From positions 1 through 64,000 of the forward strand of contig NZ_CAAHFN010000048.1 in the NCBI RefSeq assembly GCF_900961225.1: a DNA stretch of 64,000 bases, given 5' to 3'. Every line of letters starts with the position of its first letter. Position 1 is the first letter of the stretch. The DNA comes from Modicisalibacter radicis (GTDB taxonomy: Bacteria; Pseudomonadota; Gammaproteobacteria; Pseudomonadales; Halomonadaceae). Made by a program: the position numbers and the translations under genes. The notes below the pieces were generated by a model, which was not told the origin of the DNA, did no database searches, and saw nothing but the letters and a program-made list of their open reading frames with translations. Shown here in pieces: positions 50,256 through 59,745 of the stretch.

Positions 50256-51935
50256 ATGGACGTAAAACGACTCCTCCTCGTCATTCCACTTGCGGTACTC
50301 GCCTATCTCCTGGTGGTCCAGTGGAATGAGGATTACGGCCAGACCGCCGTCGAGACCGAAGTCCCCACCTATAGCCAGTCGAACAGCGGCGATGCGGACG
50401 GCTCAGCCGATACCGAGCAGGGCCTGGCGGCTCCCACCGGCGGCAGCCAAGCGCCGAGCGACAATCCGGGCATGGCCGAAAGCGACCAGGACGGCAATCG
50501 TCGCAGCCTGATCGAAGTGGTGACCGATACCCTCGATGTGCGTATCGACCCACGTGGCGGCGACATCGTCTATGCGGCGCTGCCCCAGCACAAGATGAGC
50601 CAGGATGCCGAACATCCCTTCGTGCTGCTCTCGGATGGTCAGACCCGCAGTTACGTCGCCAAGTCGGGCCTGCAGCTCGAGGGACACCAGGGACGTATCG
50701 CGTTCGAGGCGGAAAAGACCCGCTATACCCTCGCCCAGGGCCAGGACAGCCTGACCGTCGACCTGAACGCCACCGTCAACGGCGTCGACGTCATCAAGCG
50801 CATGACCTTCGAACGCGACAGCTACGCGGTGGACGTCAGCTATCATCTTGCCAACCAGGGCGAAACGCCGGTCACCGCACGATTCATCGGCCAGCTGGCT
50901 CGCGACAACAGCCCCGACCCTTCATCGGGCGGCGGCGTGGGGATGAGTTCCTACCTGGGTGCGGCCTACTCCTCGCCCGAAAATCATTACGAAAAGATCG
51001 ATTTCGAGACGATTCAGGAAGGCCAGTTCAACAACCGTGACGTGCAGGGTGGCTGGGCTGCAATCATTCAGCACTACTTCACGTCGGCCTGGGTGCCGGA
51101 AGAGGACCAGCAGAATCTCTACTACGCGACCACCGACTCGCGGGATCGCAACGTGGTGGCCTTTGCCAGCCCCACCCAGACCATCGCCCCCGGTGGAGAA
51201 AGCGCCCTCGAGGCGACGCTCTACATGGGGCCCAAGGTCCAGGATCGGCTCGAGGCAGTCGCTCCAAACCTGGAGTTGACCGTCGATTTCGGCTGGCTGT
51301 GGTTCCTCGCCAATCCGCTGTTCTGGCTGCTCGACAAGATCCACGACGTGCTGGGCAACTGGGGCTGGTCGATCGTGATGCTGACGATCACCGTCAAGAT
51401 CATCCTCTTTCCGCTCTCGGCCAAGGCCTACAAGTCGATGGCCAAGATGCGCAAGCTGGGCCCCGAGATGCAGCGCATCAAGGAGCAGTACGGCAGCGAT
51501 CGCCAGAAGATGTCCCAGGAGATGATGAAGTTCTACCAGAAGGAGAAGATCAATCCTCTGGGGGGCTGCCTGCCGATCATCATCCAGATGCCGGTGTTCA
51601 TCGCCCTGTACTGGATGCTGATGGAATCGGTCGAGCTGCGTCACGCGCCGTTCATGCTGTGGATCGACGATCTGTCGGTCAAGGATCCGCTGTTCGTTCT
51701 GCCGATCATCATGGGCCTGACGATGTTCATCCAGCAGCAGCTCAACCCGGCGCCACCGGATCCGACCCAGGCGAAGATCATGAAGCTGCTGCCGATCGTC
51801 TTCACCTTCTTCTTCCTGTGGTTCCCGGCCGGTCTGGTGATCTACTGGATCGTCAACAACAGCATCTCGATCCTCCAGCAATGGATCATCACCCGCAAGA
51901 TCGAAGGCGAGCCGGCCCCCGCCAAGGGCAAGTAG
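50256..51935 (+). CDS. yidC: Membrane protein insertase YidC
   Basis: 559 residues. It inserts and folds inner-membrane proteins alone or with SecYEG. The first helix (LLLVIPLAVLAYLLVVQW) is followed by an acidic linker (about 30-95) and the large periplasmic beta domain (about 95-335). The conserved five-helix core begins at WFLANPLFWLLDKIHDVLGN, with KSMAKMRKLGPEMQRIKEQY and GGCLPIIIQMPVFIALYWML, and ends with a short basic tail. The linker is acidic, as expected for a salt-loving species. Confidence 0.98.
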   Translation: MDVKRLLLVIPLAVLAYLLVVQWNEDYGQTAVETEVPTYSQSNSGDADGSADTEQGLAAPTGGSQAPSDNPGMAESDQDGNRRSLIEVVTDTLDVRIDPRGGDIVYAALPQHKMSQDAEHPFVLLSDGQTRSYVAKSGLQLEGHQGRIAFEAEKTRYTLAQGQDSLTVDLNATVNGVDVIKRMTFERDSYAVDVSYHLANQGETPVTARFIGQLARDNSPDPSSGGGVGMSSYLGAAYSSPENHYEKIDFETIQEGQFNNRDVQGGWAAIIQHYFTSAWVPEEDQQNLYYATTDSRDRNVVAFASPTQTIAPGGESALEATLYMGPKVQDRLEAVAPNLELTVDFGWLWFLANPLFWLLDKIHDVLGNWGWSIVMLTITVKIILFPLSAKAYKSMAKMRKLGPEMQRIKEQYGSDRQKMSQEMMKFYQKEKINPLGGCLPIIIQMPVFIALYWMLMESVELRHAPFMLWIDDLSVKDPLFVLPIIMGLTMFIQQQLNPAPPDPTQAKIMKLLPIVFTFFFLWFPAGLVIYWIVNNSISILQQWIITRKIEGEPAPAKGK

Positions 51936-51958
51936 CCGCCCTGCTCCGCCGCATGACC

Positions 51959-51986
51959 CAGACCCCCGCCTCAGTGCGGGGGTCTG
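51959..51986 (+). terminator. Hairpin after yidC
   Basis: CAGACCCCCGC (51959-51969), loop CTCAGT, GCGGGGGTCTG (51976-51986). The stem is a perfect 11 bp but the T tract is poor, so it may only slow transcription before mnmE. Confidence 0.65.
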
Positions 51987-52040
51987 GCGTTGGGGCCCGT
52001 GGCTATCGACAATGGCCCAACCGCTATCCAGGAAACGCTC

Positions 52041-53417
52041 ATGCTCGACCAGCCGCTCTACACTCAGGACACGATCGCTGCGCTGGCCACGCCCCCCGGA
52101 CGTGGCGGCGTGGGCATCATCCGCGTCTCAGGGCCCGCCTGCCAGGCGATCGCCGAGAAGGTGCTGGGTCGCTGCCCGGCGCCCCGGCACGCCTTATACG
52201 GCGCTTTCACGGGGGCCAGCGGCCAGGCCATCGACGAAGGTATCGCGCTGTATTTCCCCGGCCCGCATTCGTTCACCGGCGAAGACGTGCTCGAACTCCA
52301 CGGCCATGGAGGCACGGTGCTCATGGACCTGCTGCTCGAGCGCTGCGTCACCCTGGGCGCCCGGCTGGCCCGCCCGGGCGAGTTTTCCGAGCGCGCCTTT
52401 CTCAACGACAAGCTGGACCTGGCCCAGGCCGAGGCGATTGCCGACCTGATCGATGCCAGTTCCCGCGCCGCCGCGGAAAACGCTCTGCGTTCGCTGCAGG
52501 GGGAGTTCTCCAGCCGGGTCGCCAGCCTGGTGGAGCGCCTGATCGAGCTGCGCATGTATGTCGAGGCGGCGATCGATTTCCCCGAGGAGGAGATCGACTT
52601 CCTCGCCGATGGCCGGGTCGCCGCCAAGCTCGGCGAAGTGCAGGACGACCTCGCCGCGGTCCGCCAGGCGGCCGGCCAGGGTGCGCTGATGCGCGAAGGC
52701 ATGAACGTGGTGATCGCCGGTCGACCCAACGCCGGCAAGTCGAGCCTGCTCAACGCACTCACCCAGCAGGAAACCGCCATCGTCACGGAGATCGCCGGCA
52801 CCACCCGCGACGTCCTGCGCGAGCATATTCATCTCGACGGCATGCCGTTGCACGTCATCGACACCGCCGGTCTGCGCGACACCCCGGACGCCGTCGAGAA
52901 GATCGGTGTGGCCCGGGCCTGGGCGGAGATCGAGAAGGCCGACCGGGTACTGTTGCTGGTCGACGCCACCACGGGCGAGGCAACCGATCCGATGGCCATC
53001 TGGCCGGAGTTCGTTTCACGACTGCCCGACCCGGGTCGATTGACGCTGGTGCGCAACAAGATCGACAGCAGCCAGGAACCGCCCGGAGTGGAGTTATCCA
53101 CAACCCCGCCGGTCGTCCGTCTGTCCGCCAAGACCGGACAGGGTGTGGACAGTCTCAAGGACCACTTGAAATCGATCATGGGCTACTCGACCACCGCCGA
53201 AGGTCGTTTCTCGGCCCGGCGACGCCATCTTGACGCGCTTGATCGGGCCGAACGAGCCTTGAGCAATGGTGAAGCCCAGCTTCAGGGTTACGGCGCCGGC
53301 GAACTGCTGGCCGAGGACCTGCGCGAAGCTCAGCAGGCACTGGGGGAAATCACCGGCGAGTTCAGTGCCGACGAACTGCTCGGCAAGATATTCGGCGAGT
53401 TCTGCATCGGCAAGTGA
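52041..53417 (+). CDS. mnmE: tRNA modification GTPase MnmE
   Basis: 458 residues from the ATG at 52041. With MnmG it makes the 5-carboxymethylaminomethyl group on U34 of tRNAs. The N-terminal folate-binding domain has [17 protein letters not shown] and [14 protein letters not shown]. The G domain has [14 protein letters not shown] (G1), IAGTTRDV (G2), DTAGLRDT (G3), NKID (G4) and SAK (G5). The C-terminal FCIGK carries the essential Cys. A perfect DnaA box lies inside the gene at 53094-53102. mnmG does not follow. Confidence 0.98.
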   Translation: MLDQPLYTQDTIAALATPPGRGGVGIIRVSGPACQAIAEKVLGRCPAPRHALYGAFTGASGQAIDEGIALYFPGPHSFTGEDVLELHGHGGTVLMDLLLERCVTLGARLARPGEFSERAFLNDKLDLAQAEAIADLIDASSRAAAENALRSLQGEFSSRVASLVERLIELRMYVEAAIDFPEEEIDFLADGRVAAKLGEVQDDLAAVRQAAGQGALMREGMNVVIAGRPNAGKSSLLNALTQQETAIVTEIAGTTRDVLREHIHLDGMPLHVIDTAGLRDTPDAVEKIGVARAWAEIEKADRVLLLVDATTGEATDPMAIWPEFVSRLPDPGRLTLVRNKIDSSQEPPGVELSTTPPVVRLSAKTGQGVDSLKDHLKSIMGYSTTAEGRFSARRRHLDALDRAERALSNGEAQLQGYGAGELLAEDLREAQQALGEITGEFSADELLGKIFGEFCIGK

Positions 53418-53420
53418 GCG

Positions 53421-54275
53421 CTATTCCGCGACCCACCAGCCGGCTCGCTGACGTGCCTGCGGCCCGAACCGGGGCATAAGGCAGTCCAGCGCGCTCTCGA
53501 GTTCGTCGCCTAGGCCCCAGGGCGGGTTGAGCACCAGCAAGCCACTGCCGTACATGCCGTGCGTCGCGCTATCCAGGCCGCGCACCTCGAACTCGCTGCG
53601 CCAGACCTTGCGTATGTCGGCCTTGCGTACCGCCTCGAGCAGCGCCGCGTGGCGCCCCGCCGGGAGCAGCGGGTACCAGACCATGACCACGGCATGGCGA
53701 ACCTTGCGTGCAACGAAACGCAGCGATTCGGCGACTTCGAGATATTCCGCCTTGCGCTCGTAGCTGGGATCGACCAGCACGCACAGGCGGGGTGTGGCGA
53801 CCGGCAACACGCGCTGCAAGCCGGCCAGGCCATCGCCGTGAATTCGCCTCGCCTCTCCTGGCAGCGGCTGGCCCTCGAGGCATCCATGCTCGCCGGGGTG
53901 CAGCTCGAAGAGCGACAACCGGTCGTGGCTTCTCAGCGCCTGGGCCAGCCACCAGGGCGAGCCGGGATAATGGCTCAGCGTCTTCATGGAGGCAGGCTGC
54001 AGGCGCTGCAGGGCCGCCAACCAGGCATCCAGCAATTCGTTGCGCCCCGAGAGCGCCTGGCGTCCCGCCCATAGCGCACCCACGCCCGACTCATACTCCT
54101 TGAGCTTCTGCGTCTCGGGCTCGGCGAGCCGATACAAGCCACGGCCGGCATGCGTGTCTATATACGTAACGGATGATTTCTTACGTAATAAATGGCGGGT
54201 CAGGGAAAAAAGCGCCAGATGCTTGTGTACGTCGGCAAAATTGCCGGCGTGATAGGCATGTTGGTAAGCAAGCAT
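53421..54275 (-). CDS. rlmJ: 23S rRNA m6A2030 methyltransferase RlmJ
   Basis: 284 residues. It methylates N6 of A2030 in 23S rRNA. MLAYQHAYHAGNFADVHKHL is the diagnostic N-terminal block, YIDTHAGRGLYRL the SAM site and VLVDPSYERKAEYLEV the catalytic motif (DPxYE). It converges with mnmE; the stops are 3 bp apart. The 65-bp gap to the lipoprotein gene upstream contains that gene's terminator. Confidence 0.96.
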   Translation of the reverse strand: MLAYQHAYHAGNFADVHKHLALFSLTRHLLRKKSSVTYIDTHAGRGLYRLAEPETQKLKEYESGVGALWAGRQALSGRNELLDAWLAALQRLQPASMKTLSHYPGSPWWLAQALRSHDRLSLFELHPGEHGCLEGQPLPGEARRIHGDGLAGLQRVLPVATPRLCVLVDPSYERKAEYLEVAESLRFVARKVRHAVVMVWYPLLPAGRHAALLEAVRKADIRKVWRSEFEVRGLDSATHGMYGSGLLVLNPPWGLGDELESALDCLMPRFGPQARQRAGWWVAE

Positions 54276-54292
54276 GTGCCATCCTACGTAAA

Positions 54293-54322
54293 GAGCCCAT
54301 CGCTGATGAAGGCAATGGGCTC
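54293..54322 (-). terminator. Probable terminator of the OmpA-like lipoprotein gene
   Basis: On the minus strand GAGCCCATTGCC and the complementary ATGGGCTC enclose about 14 bases, followed by TTTAC. The T tract is short. Confidence 0.5.
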
Positions 54323-54340
54323 GTTGGGCAATCGCTGCCG

Positions 54341-55018
54341 TTACTGCTGCTGCTGTATCGGCGTCACGGTGATTTCGACGCGACGGTTCTGGGCTCGACC
54401 CTGCTCGGTATCGTTGCTGGCGACCGGCTGGCTTTCGCCATGACCGACCCGGCTGAGGCGCTGGCTTTCGACCCCACCCTGAACCAGGTAGTCGCTGACC
54501 GCAGCGGCTCTGCGCTCGGACAAACGCTGATTGTAGTCCTCGGCGCCGGTGCTGTCGGTGTAGCCCGCGACGGTGATGCGTGTTTCCGGGTACTGGCGGA
54601 GCACGGCAGTCACGTCGTTGAGCGCCTGGCGCGCCTCGCCGGACAACTCGCTGGAGTCGACACCGAAGGTCACCTGGTTGGGCATGTTGAGAACGATGTC
54701 GTTGCCCTGGCGCTCGACACCGATGCCGGTGCCCTGCAGGCGCTCGCGCAGCTGCTCTTCCTGGCGATCCATATAGTAACCGATGCCACCGCCGGCCGCG
54801 GCGCCCACCGCCGCGCCGATGGCGGCGTGGTCGCGACGGCTCGTGGCACTATCGCCACTCAGCAAGCCGGCCACCGCACCGACCGCGGCGCCGATGCCGG
54901 CCCCGGTCGTGGTATTGCTGCGCTGGGAGTCACCGGTCTGGGAGTTGTTCGTGCTACACCCGCCGAGTGCCAGTAGACTCGCCAGCGGTATGGCCATCCA
55001 GAGTCGCTTATCAATCAT
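54341..55018 (-). CDS. OmpA-family lipoprotein (YiaD-like)
   Basis: 225 residues from the ATG at 55018. A lipoprotein signal ends in LALGGC (Cys21). Glycine-rich segments follow (GAGIGAAVGAVAGLLSG and AAIGAAVGAAAGGGIGYYMD), a glycine-zipper motif as in SmpA/Rcs-type lipoproteins. The C-terminal OmpA domain binds peptidoglycan: FGVDSSELSGEARQALNDVT, VAGYTDSTGAEDYNQRLSER and NRRVEITVTP. It likely anchors the outer membrane to murein. E. coli YiaD has the same architecture. Confidence 0.9.
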   Translation of the reverse strand: MIDKRLWMAIPLASLLALGGCSTNNSQTGDSQRSNTTTGAGIGAAVGAVAGLLSGDSATSRRDHAAIGAAVGAAAGGGIGYYMDRQEEQLRERLQGTGIGVERQGNDIVLNMPNQVTFGVDSSELSGEARQALNDVTAVLRQYPETRITVAGYTDSTGAEDYNQRLSERRAAAVSDYLVQGGVESQRLSRVGHGESQPVASNDTEQGRAQNRRVEITVTPIQQQQ

Positions 55019-55067
55019 CCTGAACAAAGCTCCTGTCTCCTCGATTCGATTGTCGCTCGCAGAGGTT

Positions 55068-56243
55068 TCACTCGGGTTCATCGAGCATGCCCAGCAAGTC
55101 GTTCAAGAATAACAGACCCGTAGGGGTCGCCTGCAGCCGCTCGCAGGAATCCACCAGGAGTCCTTTTTTCCGCGCCTGTTGCAGATGAGGTCCCAGCACG
55201 GTGAGTGAACGCCCCGTGTGGGCCGGCCATAGCGACAGCGGAACGCCGTCCACCAGGCGCAGTGCATTCATGGCGAACTCGAGCGGTAGCTCGTCGGCCT
55301 CGACCCGGCGACGCCCGGCGATGAAGCCCCGGGGGTCGTCGCAGCGCCGCAGGTAGGCCTCAGGCTGACGACTCTTCCAGCGCCGCTCCACGATCAGCTC
55401 GGCCTGTTCGTTCCAGGCGCTCAGCTTGCCATGGGCTCCCGCACCGATCCCCAGATAATCGCCGAACTGCCAATAATTGAGATTGTGCCGGGAAATCCTG
55501 CCCGCTCGGGCATAGGCGGATATTTCGTAACGAACCAGGCCCGCGGCCTCGAGGCGTTCATGGCCGGCGTCCTGGATCGCCCAGAGCGTCTCGTCATGTG
55601 GCAACAGCGGCGGGTGAACGTAGAACTCCGTATTGGGCTCCAGGGTCAGTTGATACCAGGAGAGATGTTCCGGTGCCAACGACAGGGCCTGGTCAATGTC
55701 GGCCAGGGCCAACTCGATAGTCTGCCCCGGCAGGCCATGCATCAGATCCAGGTTGATGTTGTCGAAACCCGCGCGCCGCGCGCAACCCACGGCGTGGAAG
55801 GCTTCGTCACCGCTATGGATGCGCCCCAGCTCCGCCAGTTGGGCAGGCTGAAAGCTCTGGATCCCCAGCGAAAGACGGTTGATGCCAGCCTCGCGGAAGC
55901 CCTCGAAGCGCGCCTGTTCCACGGTGCCGGGGTTGGCTTCCAGAGTGATTTCGCAATCCTCGTGCAATGCCACTCGCCGCCGCACCCCTTCGAGCAAGCG
56001 CCGAAAGAAGTCGGGCGACATCAAACTCGGCGTACCGCCGCCGATGAAGATGCTTTGCACCTGACGACCACCCACCAGAGCGATATCGTCCTCCAGGTCC
56101 GCGAGGAGCGCCGCCAGGTAGTCCTGCTCCGGCAACTCGGTATCGCGGCCGACCCCATGGGAATTGAAATCGCAGTAGGGGCACTTGCGCACGCACCACG
56201 GAACATGAATGTATAGAGAAAGCGAGGGTAGCGATACCATCAA
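55068..56243 (-). CDS. hemW: Heme chaperone HemW (radical SAM)
   Basis: 391 residues. Once called a coproporphyrinogen oxidase, this family is now known to carry heme to membrane targets. LSLYIHVPWCVRKCPYCDFN holds the CxxxCxxC 4Fe-4S motif. FIGGGTPSLMSPDFF, EANPGTVEQARFEGFREAGI and NRLSLGIQSF are SAM-binding blocks. The extra N-terminal Cys of true HemN is absent, and the C-terminal HemN_C domain is present. Its start overlaps the rdgB stop by 4 bp (ATGA), as in E. coli rdgB-hemW. Confidence 0.95.
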   Translation of the reverse strand: MMVSLPSLSLYIHVPWCVRKCPYCDFNSHGVGRDTELPEQDYLAALLADLEDDIALVGGRQVQSIFIGGGTPSLMSPDFFRRLLEGVRRRVALHEDCEITLEANPGTVEQARFEGFREAGINRLSLGIQSFQPAQLAELGRIHSGDEAFHAVGCARRAGFDNINLDLMHGLPGQTIELALADIDQALSLAPEHLSWYQLTLEPNTEFYVHPPLLPHDETLWAIQDAGHERLEAAGLVRYEISAYARAGRISRHNLNYWQFGDYLGIGAGAHGKLSAWNEQAELIVERRWKSRQPEAYLRRCDDPRGFIAGRRRVEADELPLEFAMNALRLVDGVPLSLWPAHTGRSLTVLGPHLQQARKKGLLVDSCERLQATPTGLLFLNDLLGMLDEPE

Positions 56244-56830
56244 GACAACTGCTCCAGAAGCGCACGCAGCGCGCGCCCCCGATGGCTGAGTTGATTCTTT
56301 TCTCCAGCGCTCAGTTCGGCAGCGCTCATCCCCCGTTCAGGTACCCAGAACAACGGGTCATAGCCGAAACCGCCCTCGCCCCGCGGATGCGCCAGTATCT
56401 CGCCCGGCCAACTCGCCTGGACGATGCCCGGCACCGGGTCTTCGGCGTGACGCAGCCATACCAGTACACACCAGTAACTGGCCGTACGCCGGCCTTCGGG
56501 AACATCCACCAACGCTTCCAGCAGTTTGCGGTTATTGGCCTCGTCGCTTCTGGGCTCGCCGGCGTAACGGGCCGAATGGATGCCCGGCGCCCCACCCAGC
56601 GCGTCCACCGCCAGGCCGGAATCGTCGGCCAACGCCGGCCGGCCACTGATACGGCAGGCGTGGCGTGCCTTGATCAGGGCATTTTCCAGAAAGGTCAGCC
56701 CCGTCTCATCGGCCTCACTGACGTCATACTCGCTTTGCGGGTCTAGCTGGTAGCCCAGCGGCTCCAGCAGTTGCCGAAACTCGCTCAGCTTGCCGGTGTT
56801 GCCGCTAGCCAGTACCAGGGGGTTTTCCAT
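56240..56830 (-). CDS. rdgB: XTP/dITP pyrophosphatase RdgB
   Basis: 196 residues. It cleaves ITP, XTP and their deoxy forms to keep them out of nucleic acids. LVLASGNTGKLSEFRQLLEP is the substrate loop. TFLENALIKARHACRISGRP, ADDSGLAVDALGGAPGIHSA and ARYAG are core motifs, and GEGGFGYDPLFWVPE and SHRGRALRAL finish the site. It is transcribed with hemW. The promoter lies in the AT-rich gap next to the curli locus. Confidence 0.97.
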   Translation of the reverse strand: MENPLVLASGNTGKLSEFRQLLEPLGYQLDPQSEYDVSEADETGLTFLENALIKARHACRISGRPALADDSGLAVDALGGAPGIHSARYAGEPRSDEANNRKLLEALVDVPEGRRTASYWCVLVWLRHAEDPVPGIVQASWPGEILAHPRGEGGFGYDPLFWVPERGMSAAELSAGEKNQLSHRGRALRALLEQLS

Positions 56831-57258
56831 GTGCTTACGCTCTTGAATGGGTCTATACCCATTCTAAAGGCCGAGAGGCTTGATCGCGAACAGCTTTCGG
56901 GTAGCAATGACCGGGCGGAAAAGGACCGCATATCTAATCATTTTGACATTAGAAAACTAATTCATGACTAACTAAAAAACACTAGTCAAAAAACACTACC
57001 CGCCCGGTTTTTCCACTACCCGTTTTTTGTCTCTCTGGAAAAGAGTCATTAGGTTGACAAAAAAGAATTTGAAAAATATGGGGATTATTAAAATATCTAT
57101 AAAAAACTTGTTGCATATTCTTATATTGCATAAACCTAGCCTTGTAACTTAACTTTACAAAAACACAAAAAAGAACAACGCTCAGTCAAGCCTAAGCATG
57201 AGGGCGCAGGGACAGCATTAAAACTCAAGAATCGGCCCATACTTCAGGAGCAACAAAA
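56831..57258. promoter_or_regulatory. AT-rich divergent control region of rdgB and csgD
   Basis: 428 bases, much more AT-rich than the rest of the window. AAAAAACACTA occurs twice (56974-56984 and 56988-56998) and CACTACCCG twice (56994-57002 and 57014-57022). A consensus -35 TTGACA lies near 57055 with TATGGG 17 bp on, and a second possible promoter region lies around 57110-57135 (TTGTTGCATATTC). A long AT-rich leader is typical for csgD, which in other bacteria collects many regulator inputs. Specific factors cannot be named from sequence. Confidence 0.5.
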
Positions 57259-57930
57259 ATGAGCCAAGGGAACGCAACGATCCTGCTAGTCACCGACTGC
57301 AATCCACAAACCCAGCTGTTCATGGAATACATCGCCGAGCGTCTGGACTGCCAGATATCGGCGGTGGCGCCACACGACATACAAGAGGGCCTCGAAAGCG
57401 GCAAGACCCTGGTGCTCCTGGATGCCGATCATGTCGATGAGAGCAGCATGCAGCAGTGGCATACCAAGGCCGCCGAGAGCGAGTCCATGACCCTGGCGGC
57501 GATCAATCTGCGCGATGAGGATCATGCCGCCGACGTACTCTCTTCACTGCACTTGAAGGGCGTTTTCTATCGTCGCGACAGTATGGCACTGATCTGCAAG
57601 GGTATCGGTACCTTGTTGGACGACGACCTGTGGATGTCCCGCTCACTGATGACGCGGTTGATCGAATTCTACCGCCGACAGCAGCTCAATGCCTATCGAC
57701 CCGTGTGTGGCCTGACCCATCGTGAGCTCGAGATCATCGGGCTGCTCGGTTCCGGCGCGTCGAACACCGAAATAGCCGACAAGCTGTTCGTCAGTGAACA
57801 CACCGTCAAGTCGCACCTGTACAACATCTTCCGCAAGATCAAGGTGCACAACCGCATCCAGGCGATGAACTGGGCGCGACAGAATCTGGGCGCCCCTCCG
57901 CCCAGTCCCGTCAAGTCACAGCGTCGGTGA
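57259..57930 (+). CDS. csgD: CsgD-like LuxR-family curli regulator
   Basis: 223 residues. In E. coli CsgD activates curli and cellulose genes. The N-terminal receiver-like domain (ILLVTDCNPQTQLFMEYIAE, LVLLDADHV) is followed by a LuxR-type helix-turn-helix: CGLTHRELEIIGLLGSGASN, then TEIADKLFVSEHTVKSHLYN and IFRKIKVHNRIQA. This C-terminus is very close to CsgD. The stop overlaps the csgE start codon (GTGA). The surrounding csgE, F, G, B and A genes settle the identity. Confidence 0.92.
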   Translation: MSQGNATILLVTDCNPQTQLFMEYIAERLDCQISAVAPHDIQEGLESGKTLVLLDADHVDESSMQQWHTKAAESESMTLAAINLRDEDHAADVLSSLHLKGVFYRRDSMALICKGIGTLLDDDLWMSRSLMTRLIEFYRRQQLNAYRPVCGLTHRELEIIGLLGSGASNTEIADKLFVSEHTVKSHLYNIFRKIKVHNRIQAMNWARQNLGAPPPSPVKSQRR

Positions 57931-58439
57931 CGGTCATGTCGCGCGCCAACTCGCCGATTGCCCTGGTTGTCGTCATGGTGATGCTTACCGCGACGTCATG
58001 GGCGCAGGACGTGAACATTCCGGATCCACAACGCGCCGCATCAGAGCAAAATGACACGCCCGAAGGAAAAGACGGCCCCGTACTCGACGACTCCTACAAG
58101 CCTCATAGCTCCGCGAGTCTCAGTGGCCTATTGATAGATCGCACGATAACAATGATCGGCAAGACTTTCTTTCGGCAATTCAGCCAGAGACGACTGGACA
58201 GCTTATTGCTGAGCGATGTAAGCCTCATCGTCCATGAAAGGCCTTCGGCACGTTGGGGCAGCTTGATCTGGATCGCCGAAGACAATCGCATACTTTATCA
58301 GGCGACACTCCCGCCAAGGCTGAGCGATGTCGATCAGTACGCTACCGCTGCCGTGGAACAGGTCGAGCAACTCCATTTGCAGCGAAAAATAATGCAAGCC
58401 CTGGAAAACAACGGCGACCTGGCTGGCGATGAATGGTGA
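57927..58439 (+). CDS. csgE: Curli secretion specificity factor CsgE
   Basis: 170 residues from GTG at 57927, or 167 from ATG at 57936. A signal peptide (LVVVMVMLTATSWAQ) leads to the mature protein. The segment GLLIDRTITMIGKTFFRQFS, then DSLLLSDVSLIVHERPSARW and GSLIWIAEDNRILYQATLPP matches the CsgE fold that caps the CsgG channel in the periplasm. The middle is normal length but the first 30 mature residues are a longer acidic leader than in E. coli. Confidence 0.93.
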   Translation: MTVMSRANSPIALVVVMVMLTATSWAQDVNIPDPQRAASEQNDTPEGKDGPVLDDSYKPHSSASLSGLLIDRTITMIGKTFFRQFSQRRLDSLLLSDVSLIVHERPSARWGSLIWIAEDNRILYQATLPPRLSDVDQYATAAVEQVEQLHLQRKIMQALENNGDLAGDEW

Positions 58440-58473
58440 CCAGGCCCGGATCGAGACACGCGAGGAACGAACC

Positions 58474-58872
58474 ATGAGAGCATCCCCACTTATTCTGGCA
58501 ATAATGCTGACCAGCAGTCCGCTATACGCGGGGGAATTGATCTATCAGCCAATCAACCCCTCCTTTGGTGGCGACCCATTGAATGGCAACTACTTGCTTA
58601 ACAAGGCTCAATCCCAGGATGACAACGAAGATCCGGACGCGCTTGATTATGGAAGTTTCAGTGAGTCCGACCTGTTTCTCCAGGATCTGCGTAGTTCATT
58701 GACCAATGATGCCATCGAAGATGCCTTGAACAACGGCACGAACAGCACCATTGACAGCTCCAACCTGAACATCAAGGTTACCAGTCTCCAAGGTGGCGGC
58801 TTCGAAATGCTGATACTCAACAAACAGACCGGTGAAAGAACAACCGTCAGATTCGGCACGCCCAGCCTCTGA
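58474..58872 (+). CDS. csgF: Curli assembly protein CsgF
   Basis: 132 residues from the ATG at 58474, with AGGAACG upstream. After a signal peptide ending LYAG the mature protein begins ELIYQPINPSFGGDPLNGNY, the CsgF N-terminus that plugs the CsgG pore. The C-terminal part (SNLNIKVTSLQGGGFEMLIL) would contact the CsgB nucleator at the cell surface. The stop is 14 bp before csgG. Confidence 0.95.
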   Translation: MRASPLILAIMLTSSPLYAGELIYQPINPSFGGDPLNGNYLLNKAQSQDDNEDPDALDYGSFSESDLFLQDLRSSLTNDAIEDALNNGTNSTIDSSNLNIKVTSLQGGGFEMLILNKQTGERTTVRFGTPSL

Positions 58873-58886
58873 GGAGATGCGCAACA

Positions 58887-59723
58887 ATGAAAATTATCGC
58901 AACTGGCCTGGTCACTTGCACGCTGCTGCTTTCGGGCTGTACTGGCATGGTCACCAATGTCGAAGGACTTGAAGAGGCACCCGCTACGCTGATGCCTCGC
59001 TCGGGCACCTATAGCGATCTCATAAGCCTACCGCAGCCGAGCGCGAAAATTTACGCGGCCGTTTATGATTTCCGTGATCAGACCGGGCAATACAAGCCAC
59101 AACCGGCAAGTACGTTCTCCACCGCGGTAACCCAGGGCGGTGCAGCCATGTTGAGCGGGGCTCTGGCCGACTCGGGCTGGTTCATTCCACTCGAAAGGGT
59201 CGGGCTACAGAACCTGCTGACCGAACGCAAGATCATCCGCGCCAACCTCGAACGCACGGGACGCACCGACGACCTCAATTCGCTCAATGCCGCACGCGTA
59301 CTGCTGGAAGGGGGGATCATCGCCTATGACTCGAACGTCCGCACAGGAGGGGCCGGAGCCGAGTACTTCGGTATTGGCGCTTCCGGTAAATACCAAGTAG
59401 ACCAGGTCACGGTCAATCTTCGAGCCATCGATATCGCTACGGGCGAAGTGCTAGGCAACGTGACCACCAGCAAGACGATTTTTTCGCACGAATTGAGGGC
59501 GGGGGTGTACCGTTTCATCGATTTCAAGAGATTACTGGAAGGGGAAATCGGCTATACCAACAATGAACCGGTACAAATGGCCGTCATGTCGGCTATCGAA
59601 TCCTCAGTGATCCATCTCATTGCACGTGGTATACAGAACGGGCTCTGGACACTTGCCGATCCGGCGCAGATCGACGATCCGATTCTCAGTGCCTATCTCG
59701 AAGCGCCCACGCCCATGCTGTAG
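58887..59723 (+). CDS. csgG: Curli secretion channel lipoprotein CsgG
   Basis: 278 residues. The lipobox LLLSGC gives a lipidated Cys18. CsgG forms the nine-subunit outer-membrane pore for curli subunits. KIYAAVYDFRDQTGQYKPQP, VTQGGAAMLSGALADSGWFI, PLERVGLQNLLTERKIIRA and LLEGGIIAYDSNVRTGGAGA are diagnostic, as are the constriction-loop residues YFxx in GAEYFGIGASGKYQVDQV. A terminator follows. Confidence 0.97.
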   Translation: MKIIATGLVTCTLLLSGCTGMVTNVEGLEEAPATLMPRSGTYSDLISLPQPSAKIYAAVYDFRDQTGQYKPQPASTFSTAVTQGGAAMLSGALADSGWFIPLERVGLQNLLTERKIIRANLERTGRTDDLNSLNAARVLLEGGIIAYDSNVRTGGAGAEYFGIGASGKYQVDQVTVNLRAIDIATGEVLGNVTTSKTIFSHELRAGVYRFIDFKRLLEGEIGYTNNEPVQMAVMSAIESSVIHLIARGIQNGLWTLADPAQIDDPILSAYLEAPTPML

Positions 59724-59745
59724 TTACCGACGCCGCCTATCTCGA

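Noticed and set aside
53144..53152. A further DnaA-like box (TGTGGACAG) in mnmE
   Set aside because: Two mismatches from the box consensus, no better than chance in a coding region.
57180..57199. CAGTCAAGCCTA in the csgD leader, which matches one end of the ubiI-ubiH palindrome
   Set aside because: Only 12 bases agree and there is no second arm, so a truncated copy of the element cannot be claimed.
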